The notes under the pieces were generated by a model. That model was not told the origin of the DNA, did no database searches, and worked only from the letters and a program-made list of their open reading frames with translations. A program made the position numbers and the translations under genes. DNA of 14,441 bases, from the NCBI GenBank assembly GCA_043770095.1, contig JAYVIR010000016.1, positions 1 through 14,441 of the forward strand, given 5' to 3'. This document shows, one piece after another, positions 13,473 to 14,441 of the stretch. Position 1 is the first letter of the stretch. Each line of letters starts with the position of its first letter. The stretch is from JBGSUZ01 sp043770095 (GTDB lineage: Bacteria; Bacillota; Clostridia; Peptostreptococcales; Acidaminobacteraceae).

Positions 13473-14441
13473 TTAAAATTCTAATCTTGTTTCAATATAG
13501 TTTACCAATTCATCGATTTTAATGCGCGTTTGAAGCATTGTGTCTCTATCTCTGATGGTAACCGATTGATCTTCAAGTGAATCGAAGTCAAACGTAATGC
13601 AAAAAGGCGTGCCAATTTCGTCATGTCTTCTGTATCGTTTGCCAATACTACCTGCATCGTCATACTCAACGTTGAATTTCTTAGAAAGAATTTCAAATAC
13701 TTTAATGGCGTCGTCATTGAGTTTCTTCGCAAGCGGGAATATAGCGGCTTTAAACGGTGCCAAAGCAGGGTGTAATTTGAGAACCACACGACTGTCATCG
13801 CCTTCTAATTGCTCTTCTGTGTAAGCGTCAATAAGGAATGCGAGCGCTACACGGTCAGCTCCTAAAGATGGCTCAATGCAATATGGAATGTATTTTTCAT
13901 TGGTCATTGGGTCAACATATCTGAGGTCTTCGCCAGAATGCTCCATGTGCTGCTTAAGATCGAAGTCCGTTCTGTCCGCAATGCCCCAAAGCTCGCCCCA
14001 ACCAAATGGGAATTTGAATTCAATGTCTGTTGTTGCATTAGAGTAATGAGAAAGTTCTTCTGCCTCATGGTCTCTAAATCTAACGTTCTCAGCAGTCATT
14101 CCAAGGTTATGAAGCCATCCCATACACTGAGCTTTCCAATATTCATACCATTTAAGGTCTTCGCCTGGCGCACAGAAGAATTCAAGTTCCATTTGCTCAA
14201 ACTCTCTCGTTCTGAAGGTAAAGTTACCTGGCGTGATTTCGTTTCTAAACGATTTACCAATTTGACCAATACCAAATGGCACTTTCTTTCTAGAAGAACG
14301 TTGAACGCTCTTAAAGTTAACGAAAATACCCTGAGCCGTTTCAGGTCTTAAGTAAATTTAAGTGCTCGTGTCTTCAGTAACGCCTTGGAAAGTCTTAAAC
14401 ATTAAGTTAAACTGGCGAATGCTTGTGAAGTTTACACTTTT
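13473..14441 (-). CDS. glyS: glycyl-tRNA synthetase, single-chain type, 5' part outside window and one in-frame stop
   Basis: Charges tRNA-Gly with glycine in the cytoplasm. It is the class II, homodimeric single-chain enzyme, not the alpha/beta GlyQ-GlyS type of Bacillus. Visible are the LRPETAQGIFVNFK stretch, motif 2 (SFRNEITPGNFTFRTREFEQMELEFF), motif 3 (CIEPSLGADRVALAFL) and a C-terminal HisRS-type anticodon-binding domain starting near LHPALAPFKAAIFPL. The frame runs to the right edge and is missing its N-terminal part. It is interrupted by TAA at 14360-14358, just before IYLRPETAQ, where homologues usually have a sense codon such as Lys (TSTKIYLRPE). Both sides are well conserved and in the same frame, so a single-base substitution (AAA to TAA) explains it. 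This is either a sequencing error or a disrupted copy. An intrinsic terminator follows. Confidence 0.9.

Overview
The window holds a stretch of low-GC Bacillota (Firmicutes, most likely Clostridia) chromosome next to a more AT-rich accessory segment. From about 2500 to the right edge everything is housekeeping and lies on the minus strand. Reading in the direction of transcription the order is glyS (partial), a ccpN-type regulator, the PPDK regulatory protein, ppdK, dgt, dnaG, rpoD, trmK, a Nif3/YqfO protein and rnpB. The order glyS-ccpN-yqfL-dnaG-sigA-trmK-yqfO is the known Bacillus subtilis order. Here ppdK and dgt sit between the yqfL homologue and dnaG, and GlyRS is the single-chain type. 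No lineage below Clostridia can be named safely from sequence alone.

The housekeeping block looks like several transcription units. A promoter and terminator separate glyS from ccpN-PDRP-ppdK, which links a carbon-metabolism repressor, the PPDK kinase/phosphorylase and PPDK itself. A terminator follows ppdK. dgt has its own strong ribosome binding site. dnaG and rpoD overlap. A G-U-containing hairpin lies between rpoD and trmK, trmK overlaps the nif3-like gene, and rnpB has its own promoter and terminator.

From 1 to about 2500 the content is different. It contains the 5' part of a small, probably winged-helix protein (minus strand, cut by the window edge), about 1 kb without a convincing gene, and a plus-strand tyrosine recombinase whose terminator is followed within about 110 bases by the rnpB terminator. 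This looks like the end of an integrated element beside the 3' end of rnpB, although an assembly join cannot be excluded.

The roughly 1-kb gene-free stretch (314-1378) is the most unusual part. It is packed with consecutive inverted repeats: a 277-base module bounded by 22-23-base inverted arms that contains four hairpins, one a 28-bp stem with four G-U pairs; three copies of ATGTTAAACG; a 14-bp terminator-like hairpin; further hairpins; and a leader whose 10-bp stem covers the recombinase ribosome binding site. This could be a structured RNA locus, recombination sites worked by the adjacent recombinase, or an origin-like region.

Two anomalies in the core genes deserve a check. glyS has an in-frame TAA inside an otherwise well-conserved stretch, and the ccpN-like gene has its Shine-Dalgarno sequence placed for an ATC codon rather than for the upstream in-frame GTG.
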